From positions 23,165,696 to 23,229,695 of the forward strand of contig NC_088880.1 of NCBI RefSeq assembly GCF_032884065.1: 64,000 nucleotides of DNA, in the 5' to 3' direction. A program made the translations under genes and the position numbers. The DNA is from Artemia franciscana. Lineage: Eukaryota; Arthropoda; Branchiopoda; Anostraca; Artemiidae. Position 1 is the stretch's first letter. The number at the start of each line of letters is the position of its first letter. Below the pieces are notes generated by a model. It was not told the DNA's origin. It saw only the letters and a program-made list of their open reading frames with translations, and made no database searches. Positions 22,201-35,189 of this stretch are shown one piece after another.

Positions 22201-24179
22201 TTGTAAAATCATACAGAGGAAGACGTAAGCTAACTAATTTTGTCTTTTTTCCACAATGTTTCGTATGCTGAGAGCGGTTTTGTCGAAGCTGTTTTTCCAA
22301 ATTCCAAGAAATACGAGTTTAAAAATTTTGGCATTTGTATCTCAGAATCGGCTGTAGCTAGAGCGCTGAAGTCTTACACTAATGTCAAATTGACCATTCG
22401 AAAGAGAAATCGTTTTTCCATAACATAACGTTTGTAACTCAATTTCAACAAAGACTTATTTTTGGCAAAGCCGCCCTCAGCAGACGATTTCAAAATAATG
22501 TCTCAGGAATGGAGATTTTACTCTGTTGTACTCTTCCATGTTTAGCAGCTTAAAATTGCATGTTTTATGGGTTGAACGAACAAACTGTTCCTTTAAAATC
22601 CTATCGAGCTTCACAAGCTATGTTAGAAGTGTTTGGATTCTGAAATGTATTTATTTTATTTTTTGTGGGAGGTTTTCACTGTCTAAAAGCAGGTTGAATT
22701 TCGTCGCTGTCACAATTGAAGGTCATAAATGTCTATTTTAAGATAATTGACCAATATTGATTGATAAGGTGTCCTAAAAGGGACGGTTAAAATGGCCATG
22801 TATGTTCAATATACGTTGAATTTCATGATATACATCGCCATCTAATACGCCCTATAAAAATAACTTAGTAAGGGGCTTTCAGCAATGATCTCACAAGTAT
22901 CCTATCCAATCTTAAAAAAAAATCCCCATCCTATCTTCAAAAAAAAATCGATCTTCGTGTAGTTTCAATAATCTCGAAAAGGCTTGTCAATATCGCTGCT
23001 ATCCCGTTCATAGGTCGTATCTGATATTCTTACTTTTCTAAGCGCTTGTTAAGCTATTCTCAGAGGGGGGATTAGCAGACCAAAGTAAATCAATAACATC
23101 AAAGTGTGATCGAATTTGCATTGCCTGCTAGTCCTCACTTTGATAACAGACCAGCCAACGGCGTTTGGCAATTACCTTAAAAGTTTGAAAATTTCAGATA
23201 CAGTCTTTCGAAGAAAATTTAATTGCCTTCTTAATCCTCAGAATGTGGTGTCCTCCTCACAAAGTGAAAAAAAAAACAAGAATGTAACTATTCTTGTATG
23301 TATATTCATATATATAGACAGATGAGTATGGTAATTTTTGCCTTTTTACTTTTCAAAAAAAACAGCTCTCATTCCATTGCTTTTATGTTAGGGCAGTCTT
23401 TAATGAAGTGTTGGGGGCAAAGGTCAAACATAGCATAAAGAACTTGGGTTCAGGATGGGGAAGTGCAGCCTCCTCGTTTTCAGTATATTTTTGTTGTTTT
23501 AATGTCGCTGTCTATTTTCAACTGTAAATAAACTTTTATTTTCATATGATTCACATTCATTCTATATACCCCAATCATGGTTATCCTAACCATGAGGGGG
23601 ATAACCGCCCCCTTGGATCCCAATTTAGACATCCAAGATCAACTTTTAGATAACAATGTCTGGAGGAAAGAGAAAATAAAACAAAAAAAGAGGAGAAAAA
23701 CGAAAAGGAGAATAAAATAGATTAAAGAGTCAAAGATAGAGACAAACCAGTGAAATTTTCAAGATTGTGGTTATATGACACTTTTTTTTAAATTTTGCCT
23801 CTTTTCTGTGTTTAAAATATTCTTAGTGTTTTTTCTAGAGCAAAGGCAACAGAGATGGTGTTGAAGTTTTCATAAAGTTTCCATTCCTATAAAGTGGTCT
23901 ATAACAAATAATCCACAGCAATTTAACTAAAAAAATGTATTACTTGGAAAAGTGATATAAATGAATTGCCAATGCGCTTTGTTATAGTTTTAACCATAAC
24001 TTACTTACCTGCCCTCAAAGAAACGACACTCGGAAATTATTTGATACAACACTATTTGGTGACTAGCATTCTCAGTTCTGAGTGCTCTAGTAGCTCAAGG
24101 TTATTACTCTAGATTAGACCACAAATATCAGTAAAATTATATTGATAAGCATAACGTGATTTGGATTTCCCATGGGAAG

Positions 24180-24480
24180 AAAACTTTTACTAATAATTCA
24201 CTGCAGTACCTGACCGCCTGAGACCAACACAGCTGCGCACAATCCTAATCTATTCAAAGCCTCCCTCTTGCACTCTCCCGAGAAGCTCTCATTTGCATTA
24301 AAGCTTTTCTTTTGACATTTTTCCATCCCATTCAGACGACCTGCTTCTCGTTTGGCCCTGACGATTGGCCGACAAGGAGGATCTTTTGCAATCTATCATC
24401 CTTCACTTGCAGACCGTTTCCAGCCATTTCAACCTTTCTCTCATTATACCCTTGGAAAGTGGGATTGAACATGCACAAAC
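24180..24480 (-). pseudogene. LINE 3' end fragment, copy 1
   Basis: The minus strand reads MRERLKWLETVCK then KDDRLQKILLVGQSSG in one frame with local drift, matching the C-terminal block [18 protein letters not shown]...GQPS of a non-LTR retrotransposon family also present at 24935, 39395 and 48250. At its 3' side lies the shared tail (CTGCAGTGAATT on the minus strand, upstream GTCTCAGGCGG). Confidence 0.7.
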
Positions 24481-24934
24481 AATTCGTTTGACAATTTACC
24501 TTCACGCATACTTGTATTTTTGTTTAAGCTGTATTCTGCCCACAAAGAACAGAAGCATTAACATTGCTTCCTGGTCAATCCACTGCTGTAAGAAAGGTTT
24601 TTTGGGGTAAGCTTCAAGAATCGAAAGATTACATCCAGAAAACACACCATTTTTGTTGGCATAGCTGTGCTAGGAGGTTTTCAACAATATTGTTGATATT
24701 TTCCAATACCAGAAGGTGGTATTTTATATATATATATATCCATCTCATTCTTTCTCTTTTGAAGCCCTGGAAAGCAGAATGGAGCCACACTTTCACAGGT
24801 GCAAAATTTTAATAGCAAACTAAATGATTTTTTTTTTATATTTTTTGAAAAAAATACCGAAGTTTGTGCAGCTGACAAACCATATGTAGATTCAATGATT
24901 AAACAAATGATCCAACATAAACATTCACAACAAG

Positions 24935-25330
24935 TGCCAACTCACTGCAGCACTATACCGCTTGAGGCCAACCGAGCTACTCACGCTCCTCCTCAATTCC
25001 AATCTATTCAAAGCCTCTCTCTGCACCCTCCCAAGGAGTTCCTATTTCCCTTAATTTTTCCTTACGACGTCTTCCAACCCTAACTGGGGATGACCTACTT
25101 TCCGTTTGGTCCTAGACGGTTGGCTGAAAAGGACAATCTTTAGCAATCTGTCATCCACAGAGTGTGCCCTGCCATCTCATTCTTTCTCTCATTAAAGCCC
25201 TGGAAAGCGAACACTTAGTATAGCTGCATTGCTGTATAGCTACTGTTTGAGATTTGTCGATCAGTCGGGTACCCAAAACAATCTGTTGGCAGGAAGGAAG
25301 AAGAAGCAAAGAAGTTAAAAGCAAATTAAA
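24935..25330 (-). pseudogene. LINE 3' end fragment, copy 2
   Basis: The minus strand reads QQIVLGTRLIDKSQT, CSLSRALMRERMRWQGTL and, one frame over, GHTLWMTD.LLKIVLFSQPS and RTKRKVGHP. These are the same blocks, in the same order, as copies at 24180, 39395 and 48250, and the same 3' tail (minus strand GGCCTCAAGCGG...CTGCAGTGAG) follows. It is nested close to copy 1 in the same orientation. Confidence 0.75.
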
Positions 25331-25345
25331 TAGAAAATTAAACAA

Positions 25346-26899
25346 GCCCAGGAATTTTTTTTAAGTAGTAGACAACCTCCTCGAATCCAAGCCGTTACAG
25401 TTTTTTTTATAAAGTTAAGCACCTAACTGGGTAAGGCCCACAGCCAGAATATTTCAAAAGGGGAGTGATCTGGGCAAGCCACTCTAGGTGCCATGAATGG
25501 GGGGCGCCCGCTTTGATCAAATTTTACGCTTTGATTCGCCTTTTTTCGCTTATATTTGAGTCGGGAGAAGAACGCTGTAATTAATTTTTACCCGGGTGCC
25601 ACCAGCCCTAGGAGCGGCTTTGCCGACTACCAGTTGATTGCATAAAAAAGGAACAGCTAGACAACGAACGGACGACCTAAATTCTCATTTTTCTTCTATA
25701 ATTATAAATATCACTATCACTATAAATGTGGATATAGTCGTATCCACTGCTGTTTCTGAAAAGCTACCTTCAATCGCGGCTAAGGCACCATCCCAAAATT
25801 CGCAAGAAGATACTAATTTAATTTGCTAGAATCACAATATCAGAAAATAGAGAGGAACTTTCCTTGTTAAAGAGAACATCAATGGCTGTTTGGCATTTTA
25901 GGGATCACTATAAATCATTTATAAAAGCTCCCCATTGCCTTAATCTTTTTTTTACTAAGAGCAGTTGAACTTGACCCCATTTTCGTCCGTCATAGAAAAC
26001 TCTGCTTGAAATTTAGACTAATCCCTTTTCTTCATCTCTCTAAAGAACTTCTTCACGCCTAACTCCCCAAAGAAACGGCTGTGAAAGTTCCAAAACGGAC
26101 ACTGGTTTCCTCCAGATCACAGCGTTAATCACAAAACTTTATGGCGGTTGTTGTCGGTGCTTTTAATAATTCGTAGCTTGTGCGTTTTTGATGACTTTTT
26201 GCTGTTTGACAAATTCTTCTTGTGTTGTATCTTGTGTTGTGTTGTATAATATGACCTAGTCGCTGATTTAGACTGCGGTTGGACACTAATGTTCTTGTGA
26301 TCCGCGTAATATAGTGTTGTTTGGCGTTTATGGCATTTGAAGGTCTCTAGAATAATCCGTGTTGACTCTAGTGTTATTGCCATCTATTTTAAATACAATA
26401 TTGGCAACAGCGTTGATGTAGAGTTTTCGGCTTGTAATTAGCTAAATGAGAATGTCGCAGATTTTACATTGTCACAACAGATAATAAACGATTTTGATTA
26501 TATACATAATTACCTAAAATTCTTAAATAAACAGTCTTTAGAAAATAGCAGGAGAGTTCGAGTTTTGAGGTAAGTAAAAGATAGTGTCTGTTCTTATTTT
26601 TTATTATGAATTTTTTTTCTGATTTGTCAACACTGTTTGCCAACGTGTCAGAATTAATTCCATCATAAATATTTAGCATATTTTAGGTCTGTTACTAAAC
26701 TTTCTTTAGTCTTTACCTTTTTTGTGTGCATTTTTTGCATTAAAATATAGTAGATGATCCATTGACTTTGTTGAAAAGTCTTTTTTTGAAAAAAAGAAGG
26801 TGACTTAACATTCCAGCTGGCCCTAGGCTAGGTTAATTCATTTTTAAAAATTGTTTTCTTAACTGTCATTTTAGTATGCCTAACAAGTAAACGCAACGC
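25346..26899. other. Intergenic DNA, nothing recognised
   Basis: AT-rich with ordinary CpG frequency, which contrasts with the block that follows. Frames at 25638-25829 (+) and 26129-26383 (-) show no family resemblance. Confidence 0.45.
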
Positions 26900-27177
26900 A
26901 CTTAAGAGAATAATGAAGCACATCAATAGTGAAACATTAATTGCTCTTTAAAATAGCAAAGTTTTTGTATGTTTTGGAAAAAAATATAGGCTTATAACCT
27001 TTATTCTTCTGCTAAAGATAGGTAGAAGAAGGGTGAGTAACAATTTTTCTATGGGTATTAGAGTAAAATTAGGCCTGTTGAGAAGGAAGCATGTTAGGAA
27101 ATCAAGCCTTTGGCAACTTTCTTAATAAGCAGAAAAATTGGTAAAATTATAGCTAACCATATAACTGGCTTTCACAT

Positions 27178-27780
27178 AAAGTGAATGCACCACTTGATGC
27201 CTTCTTTTATGTTATTTATGAATATAATAATTGATTCTACCTCAAATTCAGATTCAAGTGCTTTTTTAGCTCTGAAAAATGACCTAAATATAGGTATAAA
27301 AAGGCTAAAAACATTTGTCTCAAACTTACTGTTTCACTATAAATCCATTTTTTTATTGTTATATAGTCCACAAGCACTGATTTTCCAATATTAATTTGGA
27401 TAAATTAATTTTACCAGTTTTATGACATTCTTCTTTGCACTGAGAAATTGTAGTATTATTTTGTCAGAAACAATGGATAACTTGTACTTTAATTGAAAAT
27501 TCATCATTTTTAATACTTTATAAGTGCTTAGATTTGAATTTTTGGTAGAATCAATTATTATATTTATAAGGAACATCAAAAAGGCATCAAGTGGTATATT
27601 TGCTTCATTGGTAAGTCAGTTATAGGAACTGTCATATTTTTTGAAAATTCATCATTTTTAAGAGCTAAAAAAGTGCTTAACTCTGAATTTAAGGAAGAAG
27701 CAATTATTATATTCATAAATAGCATAAAAAAGGCATCATGTAGTATATTCACTTTATACAAAAGCCAGTTATATGGTTTG
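27178..27780. repeat. Inverted and direct repeat cluster
   Basis: A unit on the + strand (from GTGAATGCACCACTTGATGC at 27180: TATGAATATAATAATTGATT, AAATTCAGATTCAAGTGC, TTTTTAGCTCT) occurs twice more on the minus strand (about 27400-27595 and 27625-27760) with GATGATGAATTTTCA extensions. A further trace, GTGAATACATTGCTTGATGC, is at 32493. All copies are CpG-free. Confidence 0.75.
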
Positions 27781-28892
27781 CCATAAATTTACCAAAAATT
27801 ATAGTTAATCTTCTATAAAAGTGCTTCACTTTACTCTACCCCCCATCCCTAGTTTGCAATCACACCCAAAATTGGTGGAAGGGTTCTCCTCCCCCCTAAT
27901 TTGCAATTATATAGCCCAAATTATATATTTTCCATCTAAGCCTATTCCCCCAAATTAGATCTCTTGTTTCAACCTGTTTGTATATAAATTGAATCAACTG
28001 TGATGAAACAAGTGACAGGTGGCAAAATACATTGAAATTTTATTTTTTGGGCTTGTTTTTGTGTATTTGCCAGTTCACACTCAAGAATTTTGATCAGCAA
28101 GATCAGACAATAACTGGTTTATAGTTGTCAGTATATAGAGATAATTAGCTTAGGTTTAGCTAAAATCTAATATATAGAGATGGTATTTTGGTTGGGATGG
28201 GCTATATTAAGCTAGGGATTTTGTATAATACATTCTGAATATAATACATTCATAATTGTTTGTTGTAGTTTCCATAATTTTGTTACTAAACTATTATATT
28301 TTCATTTGGTATAGGGCACTAAACCAGTTTGCCAACTGTAAGAAAAATATTCTGTAGCCTACTTTAATCAACACAAAAGCCACAAAATCACTGACTCAAA
28401 TATGAATTAGTCTATCACCTGAAAGCTCTGTCATTGCTTGTTTCATGCACTTTTGAAAGTATGCTTAAAGCAGCATTGCTAATATATAAAAGTGCTTTTC
28501 TTAAACTCTCAACAGTGACCATGTACACAACAGGCCAAACCAGTTTTCCAACCCATACTTTATGCCAAAACCCTATAGGCAAGTGTGTTCTCCTGATGAG
28601 CCCTTGTGTTGGGTTGTTGCTTCTGAATTATTGTCTTTTTTTCTGTTTTTAATATTTGGTAAATGATGACTTATACTTACTTATGACACAACTGCCTGTC
28701 CATGGATAATTCTTTATGGTTGGTTGTGTGTGGCTATGCTGTTTGACCTATGTAATTGTATGGATGAGTAGGATTAAGGCCTCATTGAAGTACTGATCTA
28801 TATTAATAACTAATGTAGGAAAACAGTCTTCCTTTCTCCTTCTGTCTTTTTTTTTATGTGTTTGTGCTGTTGCATTGGTGATTTCTTCTTTC

Positions 28893-28894
<2 letters not shown>
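27781..28894. other. Intergenic DNA, nothing coding recognised
   Basis: CpG-free AT-rich sequence. A motif AACAAGTGACAGGT.GCA.AAT.CATT near 28010 is shared with 30975. The frame at 28434-28652 resembles nothing known. Confidence 0.45.

Positions 28895-28978
<84 letters not shown>
28895..28978. repeat. (TA)n microsatellite
   Basis: About 42 uninterrupted TA units. Open frames reading IYIYIY across it are artefacts. Confidence 0.97.
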
Positions 28979-28983
<5 letters not shown>

Positions 28984-29003
28984 AACCTTCAGATATTTGT
29001 ATT

Positions 29004-29680
29004 GAAAACAAATAAAATTATAATATCCAAATGTAAAAATATTAAAAGAAATAGTATTAACTAAGAAAATAGAACTTCCACTCTTCTAAATGTATTTGGA
29101 AGTAAAAGTGTTTTTCCTTTTGACTTTAAAAACTCATCTAGCTCTTTTGATGACTTGCATAATTGGCTGATAGGTCTTCAAGGATACTTCAGGGATAGAC
29201 CTTTCCTCTTGGGTGGTGGGGGCATGTTACTTCTAAAGGTATAGTTATTGGGCCTCTCAACTATGCTGAATAAAATATTGATCAGACCTAGTTGTGCTCT
29301 AACCATTTTTATCACTTAAAATGGGCATTTGAACATTTAATCTCTTTTTGAATGAACCCTCTCCCAATAATCTAGGACCACTGGGTCAATACTATCACCC
29401 CTAGAAAAGTCAATAAACACATATCCATGGTCTTTCTTCTGGCAAAAAAAAAAAAAAAAATAAAAAAAATACAAATTCCATATTTTTTTCAGATAGGAGC
29501 TTGGTAATGGAACAAATAAAATTATAATACCAAAATGTAAAAAATATAAAAAAGCAACAGTATTAACTAACAAACCAGAAGTTTTACTCTTTCAAACATA
29601 TCTGGCAGTAAACATAGTTTCTTTTGACTTTAAGAAATCATCTAGCTTCATCAATGACTTGTTGTAATTGGTTGAAATAT
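29004..29680. repeat. Two direct copies of an unnamed repeat (about 165 bp)
   Basis: AACAAATAAAATTATAATA at 29007 and 29512 opens two copies that share AGTATTAACTAA, TCATCTAGCT, GATGACTTG and AATTGG. The second copy lies inside, and interrupts, the old palindromic-family copy at 29340-30155, so it was mobile. Confidence 0.75.
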
Positions 29681-30155
29681 TTTCAGGGAGACATTGCCAA
29701 TGCATATGCCACCTCACACCTGTCACAAGTGAATCAAAGCACCCACAACCATTCCAAGCCTATGACAATAAATATAGCACCAACTATCACCATCAGAACT
29801 TGTTGCAGGCTTATTTCTACCTAAAGAAAAACAGACAATTTAGTTGAAGTATTATGTCACATGCTTAAAAAAGGAAGCCTAATTAAATTACAATGCTTAA
29901 TCTGATAAAGTGATTTTTGTCAACATTCTTTGACTTTTAGGGGTATTTTTCCCCTTTTTTTGAAATCCAAGCAAATTCTCTTAGGCTTGAAACCTTTGAT
30001 AGGTAACACTAAGCTTAAAGAAACTTATACATTTGGGATCACCAAAAGAAACCAATTCTTTTAATATGTCTATTGGTATCGAAATTCAGTTTTTTAGCAT
30101 TGTGGTCACTATTGAGTTGCATCACTCCTAACTTATAGTTTGTTCCCAGAAAATA
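29340..30155 (-). mobile_element. Palindrome-rich family, old CpG-decayed copy
   Basis: 29345-29500 (GAATGAACCCTCTCCCAATA, CTAGGACCACTGGGTCAATA, CCATGGTCTTTCTTCTGGC) and 29895-30155 (CTTAATCTGATAA, GACTTTTAGGGG, CACTATTGAGTTGCATCAC) are colinear with 34722-35134. An insertion at about 29503-29893 separates them. CG sites of the family read CA or TG here. Its left (palindromic) half is not recognisable. Confidence 0.8.
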
Positions 30156-32859
30156 TTTGAAAGGTTCAATTGGGTATTTCCAAATAAAGTATTCATCTTA
30201 AAATTACTTGATTAAATCCTAGAAAAATGGCCAACTTATGGAAACTTAGCAAATATGTTTTTTTTTTCTTTTTTTAATGTGAAAGATTATTAAAACCCAA
30301 GAGAAAACTAGGAAGGAGAAAATAGTAAAATTTGAGGCAGAGTATTAACATTATCAGCATCCTGAATAAAATAAGGTTAAATAATATTTCCTTTTATTGT
30401 TTTACAAACGGTATGGCCATAATTAAATAGAAAAAGCTCCAAATCACCTTACAACATAGCCATCCACCCAGTTTTCTGTTTATATTAAAAAAATGACCAT
30501 ATTGGGAAATAGGTTTGCTGTGACCAGTAAAGCAACACTGTACCCTGTTTGATTATTGAAAGGATAATTTTTTATTGTTAAGAAAACCAACCATTTAAAA
30601 CTACACCATTCCTCAAAACTGATCAAAATTTTGTTTAATTATTAAATACCTTTTGACAAATTCAAAATCCATGCAAAATTCCTTGGCTGGCAAAAGTTGG
30701 CTCTGCTTTGTGTCAATAGATGCATCAAACTGACCTAGAAATGCTGTCATAAGTTAAGCATGAGGAAGAAAAGATGAAAAGCTGCCATTCCTAAGGATGA
30801 AATATTAGGTTTTTCTTAAAAAAAATTTGTGGTGTGTTACTTTATTTGTTGGGGGTTGGTAATTGGTTTAGTACCCTATTTCATTAGGATTAACCTAACT
30901 TCAATTCTCAAGTGTCTACTGGCTACAAGGAACTACCCTTGTGCTGTATATTTGCACTTTAGGGGTCCAAAAAACAAGTGACAGGTTGCAGAATGCATTG
31001 GAATTATATAATTTAGACTATATATTTGCACATTAGGGGTAGAGTTGGGGTACACTATAGCAGGGCTGCATCCAAAATGTATTAGCTGCAATCATTTTGC
31101 TTATTATGAAGCAAAAATTGTTTTCTTAATATGTTTCTTTCTCTGTAATTATTTAACTAGGTATATACCAAGACTAGAATTGGACATATTAAGAAGTAAA
31201 CATATTAAGAAACAACTCTTACTTTATAATATGCAAATTAATTGTAGTTAATACATTTTGACTCTAATTCCTCTATACTTTACTCCAAACCCCCTCCTAA
31301 TGTGACAATATGTAGCCCAAATTATGTTTCCTGTGTGTTTTTTCCATTTCTTCATTTTGTCATCATTGGTTCAGTGTATGAGTAATAGGAAAAACAAGGG
31401 ACACATAAGAAACATATAATTTGAGTTATAATATTTCAGATTAGAAGAGTTGAGGGGGTAGGGTAAACATAGTGGAATTGCTTTAAAAATGTGTCAACCT
31501 CAATTTTTCAGCTTATTATGAAGTAAGTATTGTTTTTAACATGCTTCTTCCTCAGCTTTTCTAGGCTTATACTGATAGAAGCCTAAATTGGGGCTATTCT
31601 CTTGCATTTTGACAAGCATCACTCTTGTTTCAAGCTGTCTAGGCTTACCCATAAATTAAATCGTCAGTGACAAAGTCAAGAAACAGAAAACACATAGGAG
31701 ATATATAATTTAGGCTAAGTCTGTATATTTGCACATTAGGGGGGGGGGGTAAAGTATCTAGAAATGAAAAAAAATGCAAGGGACAAATATAATTTGGGCT
31801 ACATATTTGCACATTAGGGGTAAAGTAAAGTGCTTTTAGGAATGATTAACTACAATTTTTCAGCATATTATGACATGAGAATTGGCTTTTTAACAAATTT
31901 CCTTCTCAAGAGGTTTAATTATACAGTAATACTGTTCCGTGGGCTCTTCTGAAGGCTATGTTATACTAACAAAAGAGTTGTTACCTTCAGTTTCCCCAAA
32001 AAACACTTATTTGATACTACCTTGATAATTGAAACCATACTTTTCTCCAGTAGTGCCAGATGGAATACTTTCTTAAGTGATATATTTATTAATTGTTTTT
32101 TATTGCTTGAATCATACTATATATCTTCTTTAATTGGCACTTTTTTTGTTAACCCAGTTGATAAAATAACATAATTGTGAAATTGGCATAGTCTGTCCAG
32201 TTAGGCTTCAACAAATATATTTTCAAACTTTAAAATGTAGATGAAAACAGAAGGTAACATGTAAATTTGATTAACATGGGTTCTCTGCCTATTATAAAGG
32301 AAAGTTTTTAGCTCTTTATTATACTATTTTCTTGTAGTTTTGCATATAGCCTGGGCATAGGACAATGTCTGGCTCAGTTAAAGAGGGGCCACTTTGTTCA
32401 TGGTGTTAATCCTTCTATTTCAAAAGGGCATTGATTAGGGAATCAAATAGGGTAAATGCATACATGACTCTTATAAATGACATAGGGACAAGGTGAATAC
32501 ATTGCTTGATGCCTTTTTTATAATCTTTCCAAATCTAAAATATTGTTTACTTACAAATGCACCTCATATGACTTGATGGTCCTATATATAACCCTAATCA
32601 ATATATTTCTCTGTTGTTTTGCATCTGTTGATTACCTTAACTACCTTAATTTGCACTCTGGAGCAAGATAAGGTCCAATGCTGGATCTGTTTGGCTGTTT
32701 AAGTATTTAACACAAAATATAAAAACAAGATGGTTTTGACTGTGTTTATGGTCCAGTGGCATGGCTTTCAACTAGGAGAGTGATAGATGTAATTTAAGCC
32801 CACTTGGCAACATTGACCACATAAAGGTATGATCAAGGGGACCATTCTTCTGGAGTATA
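30156..32859. other. Intergenic DNA with a low-copy local repeat
   Basis: CpG-poor. At about 30960-31250, 31390-31570 and 31690-31930 the same unit recurs: ATATTTGCACATTAGGGG, a TAGGGTA/TAAAGTA stretch, CAATTTTTCAGC..ATTATGA..., TGTTTTTAACATGCTTC-like. No coding capacity was seen. Confidence 0.55.
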
Positions 32860-33320
32860 GAGTAGAAACTGTTACAAAACATCAATTTGTGATAGAGTAT
32901 GCAAGTTGGTTGGGTATGACTCCCAAGCCATAATGTGTGGAGTAGCCCAAGGAAGCAAGTTAGGTCCCATCTTATTTGTGATAGTCATCAGTGGACTGGT
33001 AAGGCAACACAAACAGAGGTATAAATTTGCATATGATCTTTGGCTAAGCCTGCTGAACTTCCTGTCACAGATATCCATTCAACTAATAGCCCTGGCTGCA
33101 AAGCTTCAACATCAAGCTGATCAAGTGAAGCCTCAGCTAAGCCTCAAGAAAAGCTTTCTAATGCATTTCAACTTCCTGAAGAAGAAGAACATAGACAAAT
33201 CTGTATCTCTCCAAACAAAGAAAACAGCAAAAATACTTGGCATCATGTTAAGTGATGATCTCTTGTTTGGAGATGACAGAGCAACTCCTTTTTTATGCTA
33301 TAAAACTTGCTAAAGTTTGA
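32860..33320 (+). pseudogene. LINE reverse-transcriptase core fragment
   Basis: One frame reads CGVAQGSKLGPILFVIVISG, then RYKFAYDLWLS, LAAKLQHQADQV, LSLKKSFLMHF and TKKTAKILGIMLSDDL. These are the QG.LGP.LF.. block, the catalytic F/YADD box (here FAYD, so the second position is lost), and the following LN..KT..M.F and LG..ls.dL blocks of non-LTR RTs. The open frame is 135 codons with no start context of its own. It lies in the CpG-free block. Dead copy. Confidence 0.75.
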
Positions 33321-33543
33321 GTTGACATCCTGAAGTCCTCAACACACTGAGATATCCTGTCTTCATTTACTTCAGAGACCCACGCACACAAAACAAGGTT
33401 GGCAACTATAAAAGAGGGGAAAAACTGTTAGGGTGCCCACTAACACACTTGATGACGAAATTTTAAACTCCTTTGTGCCCTACTGTGTCAGGTGTAACAA
33501 CAGCAGTGTCCTGAAGTCAAGGTGTTGGTCTTATTATGCTTTT

Positions 33544-35134
33544 ATTAAATAAAAAAAAATAGTTTTTTTAACTGCAAGTAAGGAGCAACATCAAAACTTA
33601 AAACGAACAGAAATTATTCTGCATATAAAAGGGGTTGACCCATCCTCAACGCCTTGCTTTTAACGCTAAAGTTTGACTCTTTCTCACAACTCTACTTTTT
33701 AAAACAATAAAAAACTTTAGCATAAAAAGCAAGGCGTTGAGGATGGGTCAACCCCTTTTATATACGGAATAATTTCTGTTCGTTAATAAATAAATTGCAT
33801 ATAAATAATTAAAACAAAATTTGCATATTAATTTTTTCGGCTAAATGGCTTTCTCATAGTTTCAATCAGAAGATTTTGAGAAAAAAGGAGCGAGGGAGGA
33901 GGCCTAGTTACCCTCCAATTTTTTGATTAATTAAGATCAAACAACTTTAACTTTAAAATTTTTAAGAACGTTTTCATTAGTAAAAAATATACTTAACTTA
34001 CGAATTAACTTACATAACGACCTTCTATATTCGTATGTTTTTATTGCGTATATGGGGGGGGGGGCTCACCCCCTCGTCTATACCTCGCTCTTTACACTAA
34101 AGCTTAAATTTTGTCCCAATTCCTTAAGAATGACCCCTGAATCACAAAAGCCATAGAATAAATAGTTGAAATTACTAAAAATACTCTAGCGTAAAGAGCA
34201 AGGTATTACGAGGAGGTAAACCCCTCATATGCGCAATGATTTCCGTTCGTTTTAAGTTTTAATGCTGCTCCTTACTTTGAGTTGAAAAAACTTTTCATAT
34301 TTATTTTTTCATTTTTTTTTTAAATAATGGTAGAAAATCCTTTATCCCCTTCATTAAAATTCTCTTCCCCCATGACAAATTCCTCCATGGAAAGATCCTA
34401 CTACGTAGCCCCCCCATCGACTTCTCTCCCCCCCAAACCAAAAAAATCCCCCTGACAACGTATGTACACTTCCCAATAACCATTACTATATGTAAACACA
34501 GGTCAAAGTTTGCAACTTGCAGCCCCTCCCACAGGGACTGTGGGGGAGTAAGTCGTCCCCAAAGACATAGTTAATAGGTTTTTCGATTATGGTGAATAAA
34601 ATTGTTATCTCAGAATTTTGATCCAGTGACTTTGGGGGAAAATGAGCGCGGGAGGGGGCCTAGGTGCCCTCCAATTTTCTGGTCACTTAAAAAGGGCACT
34701 AGAATTTTAATTTCCGTTAGAATGAACCCTCTCACGACATTCTAGGACCACTGGGTCAATGCAATCTCCCCTGAAAAGAAAAAAACAAACAAACTTGCAT
34801 CCATGATCTGTCTTCTGGCAAAAAATTCAAAATACCACATTTTTGTAGATCGGAGCTTGAAACTTGATAAGCTTAATCTGATGGTGTGATTTTCGTTAAG
34901 ATTCTATGACTTTTAGGGGGTGTTTCTCCCTATTTTCTAAAATAAGGCAAATTTTTTCAAGCTCGTAACTTTTGATGGGTAAGACTAAACTTGATGAAAC
35001 CTAAACATTTAAAATCAGCATAAAAATGCGATTCTTTTGATGTAACTCTTGGTATCAAAATTCCGCGTTTTAGGGTTTTGGTTACTATTGAGCAAGGTTG
35101 CTCCTTACTACAGTTCGTTACCACGAACTGTTTG
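33544..35134 (-). mobile_element. Palindrome-rich family, copy 2 (complete, about 1,591 bp)
   Basis: On the minus strand it starts (T)CAAACAGTTCGTGGTAACG and ends TTTATTTAAT like copy 1. Palindromes are at about 33544-33786 (CAACGCC..GCTTTTAACGCTAAAG and complement) and 34030-34300 (CCTCGCTCTTTACACTAAAG and complement). It is the only CpG-normal DNA within the CpG-depleted block, so it inserted late. Short open frames inside are not conserved with copy 1. Confidence 0.88.
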
Positions 35135-35189
35135 ATTAGATAATATCCATGTTATTACAGTGTGATAAAAGGGAACAAATAAAGATTTA

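Larger units (their letters stand above)
20951..24179. other. Intergenic DNA with repeat fragments
   Basis: Holds a dispersed repeat at 21395-21600 with a ribozyme-like core, a second dispersed repeat at 22030-22200 and a decayed right-arm fragment of the palindromic family near 23395-23560 (TTTTAATGTCGCTGTCTATT, TCAACTGTAAATAAA). No gene was recognised; the frames at 22240-22428 and 23116-23325 resemble nothing known. Confidence 0.5.
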
